Shown: positions 54,678 to 63,340 of the stretch, piece by piece
How the letters are laid out: each line of letters starts with the position of its first letter
Numbering within the stretch: the first letter of the stretch is position 1
NCBI GenBank assembly: GCA_035550515.1
Contig: DASZOZ010000039.1
Coordinates: 124,001 to 188,000 of the forward strand
Origin: DATARH01 sp035550515
GTDB taxonomy: Bacteria; Pseudomonadota; Alphaproteobacteria; ATCC43930; CGMCC-115725
Length of the DNA stretch: 64,000 nucleotides
Direction of reading: 5' to 3'
Translations under genes and position numbers: made by a program
The notes under the pieces: model-generated
What the model was told of the DNA's origin: nothing
Seen by the model: the letters and a program-made list of their open reading frames with translations, nothing else
The model's database searches: none

Positions 54678-55832
54678 ATGCCGCTTCCCGCTCCGCTCGA
54701 CGCCGCCGTTCTTCCCTCCGGCATCCGCTCGCGCTTTGTCGAACGGGTCAACGGGCTGACCATCCATATCCTCGAAGCGGGGTTCGAGGCGGCGGGACGG
54801 CCCTGCCTGCTGTTGCTGCACGGCTTCCCCGAGATTGCCTATTCCTGGCGCAAGATCATGGTGCCGCTCGCCGCGGCGGGTTTTCACGTCGTCGCGCCCG
54901 ACCTGCGCGGCTACGGCCGCACCACCGGCTGGAGCGCCAATTACGACGACGACCTGCGGCCGTTCCGCCTGCTCAATGCGGTGCGCGACGCGCTGGGCCT
55001 CGTCGCCGCGCTCGGCTGCCGCGAGGTTGCGGCGGTGGTCGGCCATGATTTCGGCGCCTCGGTCGCGGCGTGGTGTGCGCTGGTGCGGCCCGATGTGTTC
55101 CGCTCGCTGGCGCTGATGAGCGCGCCGTTCGAGGGGCCGCCGGCGGTGCCTTTCGCGACCGACGGCAAGCCGCCCGCCGTGCCGGAAAGCCCGACGATCC
55201 ACGAGGCGCTGGCGGCGCTGCCGCGCCCGCGCAAGCATTACCAATGGTGGTACTCGACCCGGCCGGCCAATGCCGCGATGTGGCATTGCAGACAGGGCGT
55301 CCACGACTTCCTGCGCGCCTATTACCACCACAAAAGCGCCGACTGGAAAGGCAACCAGCCGCACAGGCTGGCCGGTTGGAGCGCCGAAGAGCTGGCGAAG
55401 ATGCCGACCTACTACATTATGGACCTCGCGGACGACATGCCGGCCGCGGTGGCGAAGGAAATGCCCTCGCCGGACGAGATCGCCGCCTGCCGATGGCTGC
55501 CGGATCGCGAGCTGGCGGTCTATGCCGGCGAATATCAGCGCAACGGCTTTCAGGGCGGGCTCAACTGGTACCGTTCGCGCACCGGCGGCGCCTTCGAGGC
55601 CGAGCTGCAGCTGTTTTCCGGGCGGACCATCGACGTGCCGTCGATCTTCATCTCGGGCAAGAGCGACTGGGGCGTCTACCAGCGTCCCGGCGCGGTCGAG
55701 AAGATGAACGGCACTGCCTGCACGTGCATGACTGGCGTGCATCTGCTCGACGGCGCCGGGCATTGGGTGCAGCAGGAACAGTCGGTAAAAGTCGCGGAGC
55801 TGCTGGTGGCGTTTCTCCGGCAGCGGCAGTAG
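54678..55832 (+). CDS. Epoxide-hydrolase-like alpha/beta hydrolase
   Basis: A 384-residue alpha/beta hydrolase. LLLLHGFPEIAYSWRKIMVP is the oxyanion HGFP motif, VAAVVGHDFGASVAAWCALV holds the nucleophile Asp (GHDFGA), and GVHLLDGAGHWVQQEQS the catalytic His. The Asp nucleophile favours epoxide hydrolase or dehalogenase type over esterase. The C-terminal part lies in the cap fold (FQGGLNWYRSR). It starts a plus-strand run with a class II aldolase. ATG at 54678 has GGAGAACC upstream. Confidence 0.88.
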   Translation: MPLPAPLDAAVLPSGIRSRFVERVNGLTIHILEAGFEAAGRPCLLLLHGFPEIAYSWRKIMVPLAAAGFHVVAPDLRGYGRTTGWSANYDDDLRPFRLLNAVRDALGLVAALGCREVAAVVGHDFGASVAAWCALVRPDVFRSLALMSAPFEGPPAVPFATDGKPPAVPESPTIHEALAALPRPRKHYQWWYSTRPANAAMWHCRQGVHDFLRAYYHHKSADWKGNQPHRLAGWSAEELAKMPTYYIMDLADDMPAAVAKEMPSPDEIAACRWLPDRELAVYAGEYQRNGFQGGLNWYRSRTGGAFEAELQLFSGRTIDVPSIFISGKSDWGVYQRPGAVEKMNGTACTCMTGVHLLDGAGHWVQQEQSVKVAELLVAFLRQRQ

Positions 55833-55848
55833 CCACAAGCGAGAGCCG

Positions 55849-56613
55849 ATGATGTCCGCGGTGCCGTATCTGAGGAATGACGTCAGCGAAGCCGAATGGA
55901 ACGCGCGCTGCGAGCTCGCCGCGCTCTACCATGTCTGTCACCATCTCGGTTGGACCGACCTGGTCAATACCCACATGTCGGCGCGGGTGCCGGACGAGCC
56001 TGACACGTTCCTGATCAACCGGTACGGCGAGATGTTCGACGAGGTCACCGCGTCGAGCCTCATCAAGATGGATATGGAGGGCAACGTCGTCGGCGTCGCC
56101 GGCGGGTTCAACAGCGCCGGGTTTACGATCCACAGCGGCGTGTACAAGGCGCGGCCCGACGCCAATTGCGTCACCCACACGCATACGCGCGCCGGCGCCG
56201 GCGTCTCGCAGTTGCCCAGCGGCAGCATCCGGCCGATCAGCCAGGACGCGCTGCAGGTCTATGACGACCTTGCGTACCACCCTTACGGCGTGCCGGCGAC
56301 GGTCGAGGAATGCGAGGCGTTGGGCCGGAGCTGCGCCGACAAGAGCTGCGTGGTGCTGATGAACCACGGCCTCCTGACGCTCGGGCGGACCGTGCACGGC
56401 GCCTTCTTCCGGCTCTACAATATGGAGCGCGCCTGCGAACTCGAGATGATTGCCCGCCAGATGGGCACCGATCCCGTCGCGATCGAGCCTTACGTCGTAC
56501 AGCGCGCCGCCGAGCGCATGCAATCGCTCCGCGACAGCGAAACCTACGGCCTGATGGAGTGGGAAGGCGTCGTCCGCACCGTCGAACGCGCCGGCGCCGA
56601 TTTCCGGAAATAG
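55849..56613 (+). CDS. Class II aldolase/adducin-family protein
   Basis: A 254-residue class II aldolase-fold protein. ELAALYHVCHHLGWTDLVNT and THTHTRAGAGVSQLPSGSIR hold the zinc ligands of the HTH set (HTHT), and LMNHGLLTLGRTVHGAFFRL the third His. Members cleave or epimerise sugar phosphates or act on beta-hydroxy acids; the substrate is not clear. It begins 16 bp after the epoxide-hydrolase-like gene and ends 76 bp before the LysR gene, so the two catabolic genes are probably one operon. Confidence 0.88.
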   Translation: MMSAVPYLRNDVSEAEWNARCELAALYHVCHHLGWTDLVNTHMSARVPDEPDTFLINRYGEMFDEVTASSLIKMDMEGNVVGVAGGFNSAGFTIHSGVYKARPDANCVTHTHTRAGAGVSQLPSGSIRPISQDALQVYDDLAYHPYGVPATVEECEALGRSCADKSCVVLMNHGLLTLGRTVHGAFFRLYNMERACELEMIARQMGTDPVAIEPYVVQRAAERMQSLRDSETYGLMEWEGVVRTVERAGADFRK

Positions 56614-56689
56614 GCCAAGCCCGGCCTCAACGTTTGGCGGGGCATCCCGACGGGCGAGCTAGACAAGCCGGGCCGCGAAGGTGTTCGGC

Positions 56690-57601
56690 ATGTTCATACG
56701 CCAGCTCAATTACCTTATCGCCTTGGACAAGCACCGGCATTTCGGGCGCGCGGCGGAAAGCTGTCACGTCTCGCAGCCTGCGCTGTCGAACGGGATAAGG
56801 GAGCTGGAGCGTGAACTCGGCATCACCATCATCAAGCGCAACCGGACATTCGAGGGGATCACGCCGGAAGGCGAGCGCGTCATCCTGTGGGTCCGTCAGG
56901 TCCTGGCCTCGCTGGAAGGGCTCAGGCAGGAGGCCGATCTGGTCCGCAGCGTGCCGCGGGGACATCTGGCCATCGGCGTCATCCCCACCGCGAGCTATGC
57001 CGCGACGCTGCTCAGCGCGGAATACAGGGAAATCCTGCCGCAGCTCACGCTTGAGGTCGTGTCCCTCAGCACGCCGGAAATTCTGCAGCGATTGAAGTCG
57101 CAGGATCTCCATTTGGGCATGCTTTACGACAGCTCGGCCGCCGGCGACGAGTATGACGTGCTTCCGCTGTTCGCGGAGCGCTACGTCCTGATTGCCGGCG
57201 AACAGGCGTCTCTTCCCCGCCAGTTGAGCTGGCCGGAAGTCGCCGATTTGCCCCTTTGCCTGCTTAGCCGCGATATGCGGAACCGCCAGACGCTGGACGA
57301 GGTGTTCCGGGGCGTCGGGGCGACGCCGAACGTGGTGCTGGAAACCAACTCGCTGCGGGTTCTACTGGCCGAATCGTCGAGCGGGCGCGCGTTCAGCATC
57401 CTGCCGCTCAGCGCCCTGCCGACAGGGCAGGAGGGCACCGGTCTTCGCGTTCACCCGATCACGCCGGAACATGTCCAGGATGTCTGCCTGGTCCGGCTCC
57501 GGCGCGAGACCCAACCCGCCCTGTCGCATGCGGCCTGGCAGATCGCGTCCAAACTCGACCTCGAGGCTGTTCTCAACAACCTCCTGGTGAAACCGGCGTG
57601 A
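56690..57601 (+). CDS. LysR-family transcriptional regulator
   Basis: A 303-residue regulator. MFIRQLNYLIALDKHRHFGR then AAESCHVSQPALSNGIRELE is the N-terminal helix-turn-helix. The effector domain has RGHLAIGVIPTASYAATLLS and LHLGMLYDSSAAGDEYDVLP. I recall that regulators with this HFGRAAESCHVSQPALS pattern occur next to formate dehydrogenase operons, consistent with the Mo enzyme downstream. A GTG at 56681 is an alternative start. It is oriented the same way as the encapsulin gene, with 130 bp between. Confidence 0.88.
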   Translation: MFIRQLNYLIALDKHRHFGRAAESCHVSQPALSNGIRELERELGITIIKRNRTFEGITPEGERVILWVRQVLASLEGLRQEADLVRSVPRGHLAIGVIPTASYAATLLSAEYREILPQLTLEVVSLSTPEILQRLKSQDLHLGMLYDSSAAGDEYDVLPLFAERYVLIAGEQASLPRQLSWPEVADLPLCLLSRDMRNRQTLDEVFRGVGATPNVVLETNSLRVLLAESSSGRAFSILPLSALPTGQEGTGLRVHPITPEHVQDVCLVRLRRETQPALSHAAWQIASKLDLEAVLNNLLVKPA

Positions 57602-57731
57602 TAAAGGCAGGTTATCACGAGGTTCGGTCAAACGATTGGACCCGGCCGGCCCGGCGGCGCAGGCTTTCCGAGCGTGGGTCGAGCACGCCCCAAAGGCACC
57701 AGCGGACGTCGGTTCTCCGAAGGAGCAGGAC

Positions 57732-58547
57732 ATGAATAATCTTCACCGCGAACTGGCCCCCATCTCCGACAAGGCCTGGGCCGAGATAGAGGAAGAAGCC
57801 TCCCGCACCCTTAAGCGCTACCTGGCGGCGCGGCGTGTCGTCGATGTTTCCGGCCCGAAAGGGCTCGACCTGTCGGCCGTCGGCACCGGGCACCTGCACC
57901 ACATCCAAGCCCCCGGCGACGGAATTCACGCCGGGCTGCGCGAGACGAAGGCGATCGTCGAACTGCGCGTTCCCTTCGAGCTTGCGCGCCAGGCGATCGA
58001 CGACGTGGAACGCGGCGCGATGGATTCGGATTGGTCGGCGGTGAAGGAAGCCGCACGCAAGATCGCTTTTGCCGAAGACCGCGTCGTCTTCGACGGCTAC
58101 GGCGCCGCGGGCATTCAAGGCATTCGCCAGGGCAGCAGCAATCCGCGAATTGTCCTCCCCGCCAATGTCCGCGGCTATCCGGGCGCAATTGCCGAGGCGG
58201 TGAGCCAGTTGCGGCTGGCAGGCGTCAACGGGCCGTATGCGCTGGTGCTCGGCGCTGACGCCTATACTACGGCGAGCGGAGGAACCGACGAAGGCTATCC
58301 GGTCTTTCACCATATCGAGCGCGAGGTGGATGGAGGGATCATCTGGGCGCCGGCCATCGAGGGCGGGTTTGTGCTCACGACCCGCAGCGGCGATTTCGCG
58401 CTGGATATCGGCCAGGACATCTCCATCGGGTATTCGAGCCACTCCAGCACGGCGGTCGAGCTCTATTTCCTGGAGACCTTCACGTTCCGGCTGTTGACGA
58501 CAGAAGCCGTCATTGTGCTCGCCCCCGGAGCGCAGCAGGGGAGTTGA
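57732..58547 (+). CDS. Family 1 encapsulin shell protein (Linocin M18-like)
   Basis: A 271-residue encapsulin, the HK97-fold protein that self-assembles into nanocompartments. The start MNNLHRELAPISDKAWAEIE, then RYLAARRVVDVSGPKGLDLS, VGTGHLHHIQAPGDGIHAGL and the C-terminal SSHSSTAVELYFLETFTFRL are family signatures; the length fits the T=1 60-mer type. Such shells enclose enzymes through a short C-terminal targeting peptide. ATG at 57732 has AGGAGCAGGAC upstream; the frame extends to 57636 without family-like sequence. No DyP peroxidase or ferritin gene lies beside it; the next gene, 53 bp on, is a Mo oxidoreductase. Confidence 0.93.
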   Translation: MNNLHRELAPISDKAWAEIEEEASRTLKRYLAARRVVDVSGPKGLDLSAVGTGHLHHIQAPGDGIHAGLRETKAIVELRVPFELARQAIDDVERGAMDSDWSAVKEAARKIAFAEDRVVFDGYGAAGIQGIRQGSSNPRIVLPANVRGYPGAIAEAVSQLRLAGVNGPYALVLGADAYTTASGGTDEGYPVFHHIEREVDGGIIWAPAIEGGFVLTTRSGDFALDIGQDISIGYSSHSSTAVELYFLETFTFRLLTTEAVIVLAPGAQQGS

Positions 58548-58600
58548 ACGCCGCGGCGCGCAAGACGCGGCGCTCGTCGAATGACCCATGGGAGGCGTGA

Positions 58601-61444
58601 ATGGCCAGCACCCGCGACAGCATCGCCGATATCTGGGGGCCGCGCACACCGCCATTGGGTACGCGCTGGCCGGTCCGGGTGGATCAGAACCTCGAAGAGG
58701 CGCCCGATCGTTGGGTGCAGGCGTGCTGCTTTCTGTGCTCGAACGGTTGCGGGATCGATATCGCCGTCAAGGACGACAAGCCGGGCGGCCGTATCGTCGG
58801 CGTACGCGGACGGGCAAGCGATGTGGTCAATCGCGGCCGTCTCGGACCCAAAGGACTCCTTAGCTGGGTCGCCAATGCCAGCCCCGACCGGCTGACCCGT
58901 CCGCTCATTCGCCGCGGCGGCCGGCTCGAACCCGCAGGCTGGGACGAGACGATGGACCTGATCGTCCGGCGCATCAAGGAGGCGAAGGCGAAGTACACGG
59001 CCGGCGCCATCGGCTTTTACACCTCGGGCCAACTCTTTGCCGAAGCGAACTATACGCTGAGCGTGATCCGGACGGCCGGCATCGGCACGCTCCATATCGA
59101 CGGCAACACAAGGCTGTGCACGGCAACCGCCGGCGCGGCGTTGAAGGAGACCTTCGGCGCCGACGGCCAGCCCGGCACTTATGCGGACATCGAAGCCACC
59201 GACTGTTTCCTCTTTGTCGGCCACGACATCGCCGCGACCGCGACCGTCCTGTGGTCGCGGGTGCTCGACCGCCAGCGCGCGGACCGGCCGTCGCGAATGA
59301 TCGTCATCGACCCGCGCCGCACCGCGACGGCGGCGGCGGCCGATCTCCACATAAAGCCGCGGCTCGGCACCAACGTCGCTGTGCTCAACGGCTTGATCCA
59401 GCAATTGATCGAACAGGGTCATGCCGATCGCGCCTTCATCGACGCGCACACCGTCGGCTTCGACGAGCTCGCGGCGACGGTCGCATCCTACACGCCCGAG
59501 CGGGTCGCGGAGATCGCACGGCTTCCCGCCGACCAGCTCCGCCGGGCGGCCGCCATGATCGGCGGCTCGACGATGCTGCTGAGCACTTGCCTGCAAGGCG
59601 TCTACCAGTCCAACCAGGGGACGGCGGCGGCCGTGCAGGTCAACAACGTCAATCTGGTGCTGGGCCGGATCGGCCGGCCCGGTTGCGGCATCTTGCAGAT
59701 GAACGGCCAACCCACCGCCGAGAACAGCCGCGAAACCGGGTCGGGCGGCGATCTGTCGGGCTTCCGCAACTTCGACAATCCGCGCCATGTCGAGGAGATG
59801 GCGAAGCTCTGGAATGTAGACCCCGCGATCTTGCCGGACTGGGGGCCGCCGACCCATGCGCTGCAGATTTTCGACTATGTCATGGACGGCTCGATCCGGG
59901 TGCTGTGGATCGTCGGCACCAACCCCGCCGTTTCCTTTCCCGACCTGAACCGGCTGCGCGCGGACCTGTGCAGAGAGAGCGCGTTTGTGATCGTGCAGGA
60001 CGCCTTCATGACCGAAACGGCGGACATGGCCGACATCGTCCTGCCCGCCGCGATCTGGGGCGAGAAGACCGGCTGTTCGACCAATGTCGACCGCGTCGTC
60101 CATCTCAACCACAAGGCCGTCGAGCCGCCGGGAGAGGCGCGGTCCGATCTCGACATCTTCCTCGATTTCGCCCGCCGCATGGATTTCCGCGACAAGGAGG
60201 GCGCCCCGCTGATCAAATGGGCGGATGCGGAAGGCGCGTTCGCCGCCTGGCGCGAATGCTCGCGCGGCCGACCCTGCGACTATTCCGGCCTTACCTACGC
60301 GAAGTTGAGCGAGGGCTCCGGCATCCCGTGGCCATGCAACGACGAGCATCCGCACGGGTCGGAACGCTATTACGCCGATCTCAACTTCGCGACCGATCCG
60401 GATTATTGCGAAAGCTACGGCCACGATCTGCTGACCGGAGCGGCGATAAGCGCGGCGGATTACCGCGCGAAGCAGCCGAACGGCCGCGCCTTTCTGCGCG
60501 CCGCCGAATACGTTCCGCCGACGGAAGAACCGGACGAGGATTACCCGTTCTTCCTGACCACGGGGCGGGTCGTCTATCACTTCCACACCCGCACCAAGAC
60601 GGGACGGTCAAAAGAACTCAGGGAAGCGGCGCCCGATGCTTTCATCCAGGTGAACGATGATGATGCGCGTCGTCTCGGCATCAAAGAAGGCGAGATGCTG
60701 CGCGTCACCTCCCGCCGCGGCGCGGCGGAGGCGCCGGCGCGTATCGGCGATATCGAACCGGGCACGCTGTTCATGCCGTTCCACTACGGCTATTGGGACG
60801 CTCCCGGCCGGGCGCGCGCCGCGAACGAGCTGACGCTTTACGAATGGGACCCGGTCAGCAAGCAGCCGCATTTCAAATATGCCGCGGTCAAGCTGGAGAA
60901 GGCGCAAGGCAAGCCGCTGCCGCAGCCGGACGAAACGAGGCGGGATCATGCAATGGCCGAAAGCGGGGAGAGAGCGGCGGGCCGGCCCTATCTCGCCGAC
61001 TATATCGGTCTTCTGGCGACAAACGAGGATCGGCTGATCCTGGGCTGGGAGAAGCTGCGCAACGCCCACCCGATGACGCCGGATATCGGCATGCAGAGCA
61101 GGCTGTTCATGACCTGGTCGAGCGAGAACGCAGCGGCGATCCGCCGCCATGCCGCGCGCTATGGCGAGCGGCGGGAGGGCGAACCGGAAGCGCTCGACAA
61201 GGCGCTGGCGGTCGGCCGCTCCCAGTCGGGCTTTGGCCTGCTGCGCGACCTGCAGGATCTGTGGCTGATAGTGAGCGAAAGCACGGTCTCCGTGGCCGTG
61301 CTTATCCAAGGCGCCCGCGCGCTCGGCGACCGCGCACTGGAGCAGGACCTCCGCACGGTCGAGCGCCGGAACGAGCGCCAGCGCACCTGGCTCCTGACGC
61401 GCATCCGGCAAGCCGCGCCGCAGACGCTTGCGGTCCCGTCATAA
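58601..61444 (+). CDS. Molybdopterin oxidoreductase (formate dehydrogenase/nitrate-reductase-like) with C-terminal helical domain
   Basis: A 947-residue protein. An N-terminal Fe-S motif has Cys42/43, Cys46 and Cys50 (ACCFLCSNGCGIDIAVKDD), but the fourth position is Gly82 (GRLGPKGLLSW) instead of Cys. A Mo-bisPGD core to about residue 780 has Cys173 (GNTRLCTATAG) as likely Mo ligand and VNNVNLVLGRIGRPGCGILQ. Residues 785-947, after an in-frame Met, form four predicted helices like a ferritin-like bundle, ending RIRQAAPQTLAVPS. GGAGG precedes ATG at 58601. It is soluble, without a Tat signal. Substrate uncertain; likely encapsulin cargo by position. Confidence 0.88.
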   Translation: MASTRDSIADIWGPRTPPLGTRWPVRVDQNLEEAPDRWVQACCFLCSNGCGIDIAVKDDKPGGRIVGVRGRASDVVNRGRLGPKGLLSWVANASPDRLTRPLIRRGGRLEPAGWDETMDLIVRRIKEAKAKYTAGAIGFYTSGQLFAEANYTLSVIRTAGIGTLHIDGNTRLCTATAGAALKETFGADGQPGTYADIEATDCFLFVGHDIAATATVLWSRVLDRQRADRPSRMIVIDPRRTATAAAADLHIKPRLGTNVAVLNGLIQQLIEQGHADRAFIDAHTVGFDELAATVASYTPERVAEIARLPADQLRRAAAMIGGSTMLLSTCLQGVYQSNQGTAAAVQVNNVNLVLGRIGRPGCGILQMNGQPTAENSRETGSGGDLSGFRNFDNPRHVEEMAKLWNVDPAILPDWGPPTHALQIFDYVMDGSIRVLWIVGTNPAVSFPDLNRLRADLCRESAFVIVQDAFMTETADMADIVLPAAIWGEKTGCSTNVDRVVHLNHKAVEPPGEARSDLDIFLDFARRMDFRDKEGAPLIKWADAEGAFAAWRECSRGRPCDYSGLTYAKLSEGSGIPWPCNDEHPHGSERYYADLNFATDPDYCESYGHDLLTGAAISAADYRAKQPNGRAFLRAAEYVPPTEEPDEDYPFFLTTGRVVYHFHTRTKTGRSKELREAAPDAFIQVNDDDARRLGIKEGEMLRVTSRRGAAEAPARIGDIEPGTLFMPFHYGYWDAPGRARAANELTLYEWDPVSKQPHFKYAAVKLEKAQGKPLPQPDETRRDHAMAESGERAAGRPYLADYIGLLATNEDRLILGWEKLRNAHPMTPDIGMQSRLFMTWSSENAAAIRRHAARYGERREGEPEALDKALAVGRSQSGFGLLRDLQDLWLIVSESTVSVAVLIQGARALGDRALEQDLRTVERRNERQRTWLLTRIRQAAPQTLAVPS

Positions 61445-61465
61445 CAAAAAGGAGGGGTTCGGCGG

Positions 61466-61681
61466 ATGACCAGGAGGTTTGCAATCGGCGATCACGTAAG
61501 CTGGAACTCCGAGGCGGGCCGGGTGTCCGGGGTCGTGATCGCGATCCACACCAGCGACTTCGATTACAAGGGGCACATCCACCACGCCTCGGCGGACGAT
61601 CCCCAATACGAGATCAAGAGCGACAAGACCGACCACATCGCCGCCCACAAGGGCAGCGCGCTTACACGCACGCCGAGATGA
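61466..61681 (+). CDS. DUF2945 (HVA1 family) protein
   Basis: A 71-residue protein of the DUF2945/hypervirulence-associated TUDOR-like family. MTRRFAIGDHVSWNSEAGRV is its start, with IHTSDFDYKGHIHHASADDP and QYEIKSDKTDHIAAHKGSAL. The function is unknown. AAAGGAGGG precedes the ATG at 61466, giving it its own good ribosome site 21 bp after the Mo enzyme. It is probably co-transcribed with encapsulin and Mo enzyme. A further frame starting at 61678 (ATGA overlap) shows no known protein and runs into the convergent MFS gene, so it is not called. Confidence 0.85.
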   Translation: MTRRFAIGDHVSWNSEAGRVSGVVIAIHTSDFDYKGHIHHASADDPQYEIKSDKTDHIAAHKGSALTRTPR

Positions 61682-61892
61682 AGGCGACCGTAATCGACAC
61701 GAGCATTCGTCCGGGCGCCGGGGAACGTTCGGCAGTCGCCGTTGCCGACCGCGGGCATGCGCCCGCGATCGACGGCCACAAGGCCATCAACCGCGTCGTT
61801 CGCGCCGCCGGCCGGGAACCGCCGGGCTCGAAATCGTCCGGACGCCCGATATGGTGGTCACGCGCATCCGCGCTGACGTGCTCGACGAAGGG

Positions 61893-63143
61893 TCACAGCA
61901 CATTACGCCGCTGCACAGGCCTGCCCTGGCGCAGCATGCTGACGCCGACCAGAATTGCCGGCACGGCGCAGGCGACCCAACCGGCGCCATAGCCGCCAGT
62001 CAGCCAGAGCAGCAGCGAAAAGACCGCGGGGCATGCCAGCGCACCGATCTGACCGAATGACAGCACCCCGCCGGTCACCGCGCCCACTTGCCCCGGCGGC
62101 GCGAGACGCGCGGCTTCCGACAGCGTGATGCCGTGCCAGGACATCGCGGTGGCGCTGATCACCATCGCCACCGCGCCGGTCACCAGCAATGGCCAATGCG
62201 GCGTAACCGCGCCAAACAACCCGATGCTGACAGCCATGCCGACCGCCAACCCGCCGAGGACGATGTGTGGCGGGACATGGAAGCCGCCGACCCAGGCCCA
62301 TAAGATGCGGCCCGGCAACGCCACCGCCATGACGGTCGAATACAGCGATCCAGCCGCGACCAGCGAATAGCCCTGTGCGGTCATGTACGTGACGAAATAC
62401 GCGACAAACACGGCCTGCGTGCCGTTGAACGCAAAGCAGGCGAACGACAAAGAGCGCAGCTCGCGGACCGCCAGCACCGCGGTGATCGTGGTGCGCAAAT
62501 CCGACAGGCGGATCGGATGCCGCGGCGACGGCTCGGTATCGAGCCGGCCGCGTAACGGCTGGAGCATCAGCGCGACGGCCCAGCACAGCGCCGCGCTCCC
62601 CAGCATCGTGCCGCGCCAGCCAAACGAATGCGCCGTCACGGGAGCAAGATAACCGGTCAGCAGGATGCCTGCCGGGATCGCACACTGGGCGATGGAGAAG
62701 GCAAAGGGCGCATAGCGCCTGACGGACCAGCGCCCCAGCAACTGGGAACTGGCCGGGGTCGCAACCGCCGCTACGCCGTTTCCAATCAAGGCCGACAGCA
62801 CGAAGCCGACGGCACCGCCGAGGACCGCCGCCGCCAACCCGGCGCCGGTAAACAGCAGCGCGAGCTGGCTCATGCGAATAGCGCCGTGCCGGATGATAAA
62901 GCCGCCCGATCCCAACTGGCCTATCAGCCCGGCAACCGCGGTCAGCGAGAAATAGACGCCGACCCAAGCGGCATCGGCATGCAGCTCGGCGATGATCAAC
63001 GGCGCCAGCACCGCCGGCAACGCCCGTGCGATCGAGCCGCAGGTCTGCTGCAAAAACATCGCCGCGACCGCGATCAGCATATTGGTCAAGTGAGCGCTTC
63101 CTCCGGATGAGCCGTCGGTGTGCCTACTACGAGCGATTTTCAT
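61893..63143 (-). CDS. MFS transporter
   Basis: A 416-residue 12-helix major-facilitator protein. LTNMLIAVAAMFLQQTCGSI starts the first helix, WVGVYFSLTAVAGLIGQLGS and GFVLSALIGNGVAAVATPAS follow, and the GRWSVRRYAPFAFSIAQCAI region is in the first half. The second half has CFAFNGTQAVFVAYFVTYMT and VGAVTGGVLSFGQIGALACP. ATG at 63143 is used; TTG two codons upstream is also possible. It is convergent with the encapsulin group and divergent from the substrate-binding protein gene at 63341. Substrate unknown. Confidence 0.87.
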   Translation of the reverse strand: MKIARSRHTDGSSGGSAHLTNMLIAVAAMFLQQTCGSIARALPAVLAPLIIAELHADAAWVGVYFSLTAVAGLIGQLGSGGFIIRHGAIRMSQLALLFTGAGLAAAVLGGAVGFVLSALIGNGVAAVATPASSQLLGRWSVRRYAPFAFSIAQCAIPAGILLTGYLAPVTAHSFGWRGTMLGSAALCWAVALMLQPLRGRLDTEPSPRHPIRLSDLRTTITAVLAVRELRSLSFACFAFNGTQAVFVAYFVTYMTAQGYSLVAAGSLYSTVMAVALPGRILWAWVGGFHVPPHIVLGGLAVGMAVSIGLFGAVTPHWPLLVTGAVAMVISATAMSWHGITLSEAARLAPPGQVGAVTGGVLSFGQIGALACPAVFSLLLWLTGGYGAGWVACAVPAILVGVSMLRQGRPVQRRNVL

Positions 63144-63340
63144 ATTCAAATATCCAAGAGGCCCTGGTTATGCACGACGCTCGCAGGTGTTCTGCGCTTC
63201 CGGGCGGCGACGCCGTTCCGCGCTCCGCACACCCGGGTTCCTTCCCGGCCGGCCCTGCGCCGGCACGGGCCGCTTACATTCTTGCCTGTTTCGTTATATC
63301 CAATAGGCTATATCGATCCCGTCACGAACGAGGCCCCTGA

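Noticed and set aside
60793..61992. 399-codon frame over the Mo enzyme and DUF2945 gene
   Set aside because: It is the wrong frame inside two recognised genes. Its tail from 61678 has an ATGA overlap but no known protein sequence and overlaps the convergent MFS gene.
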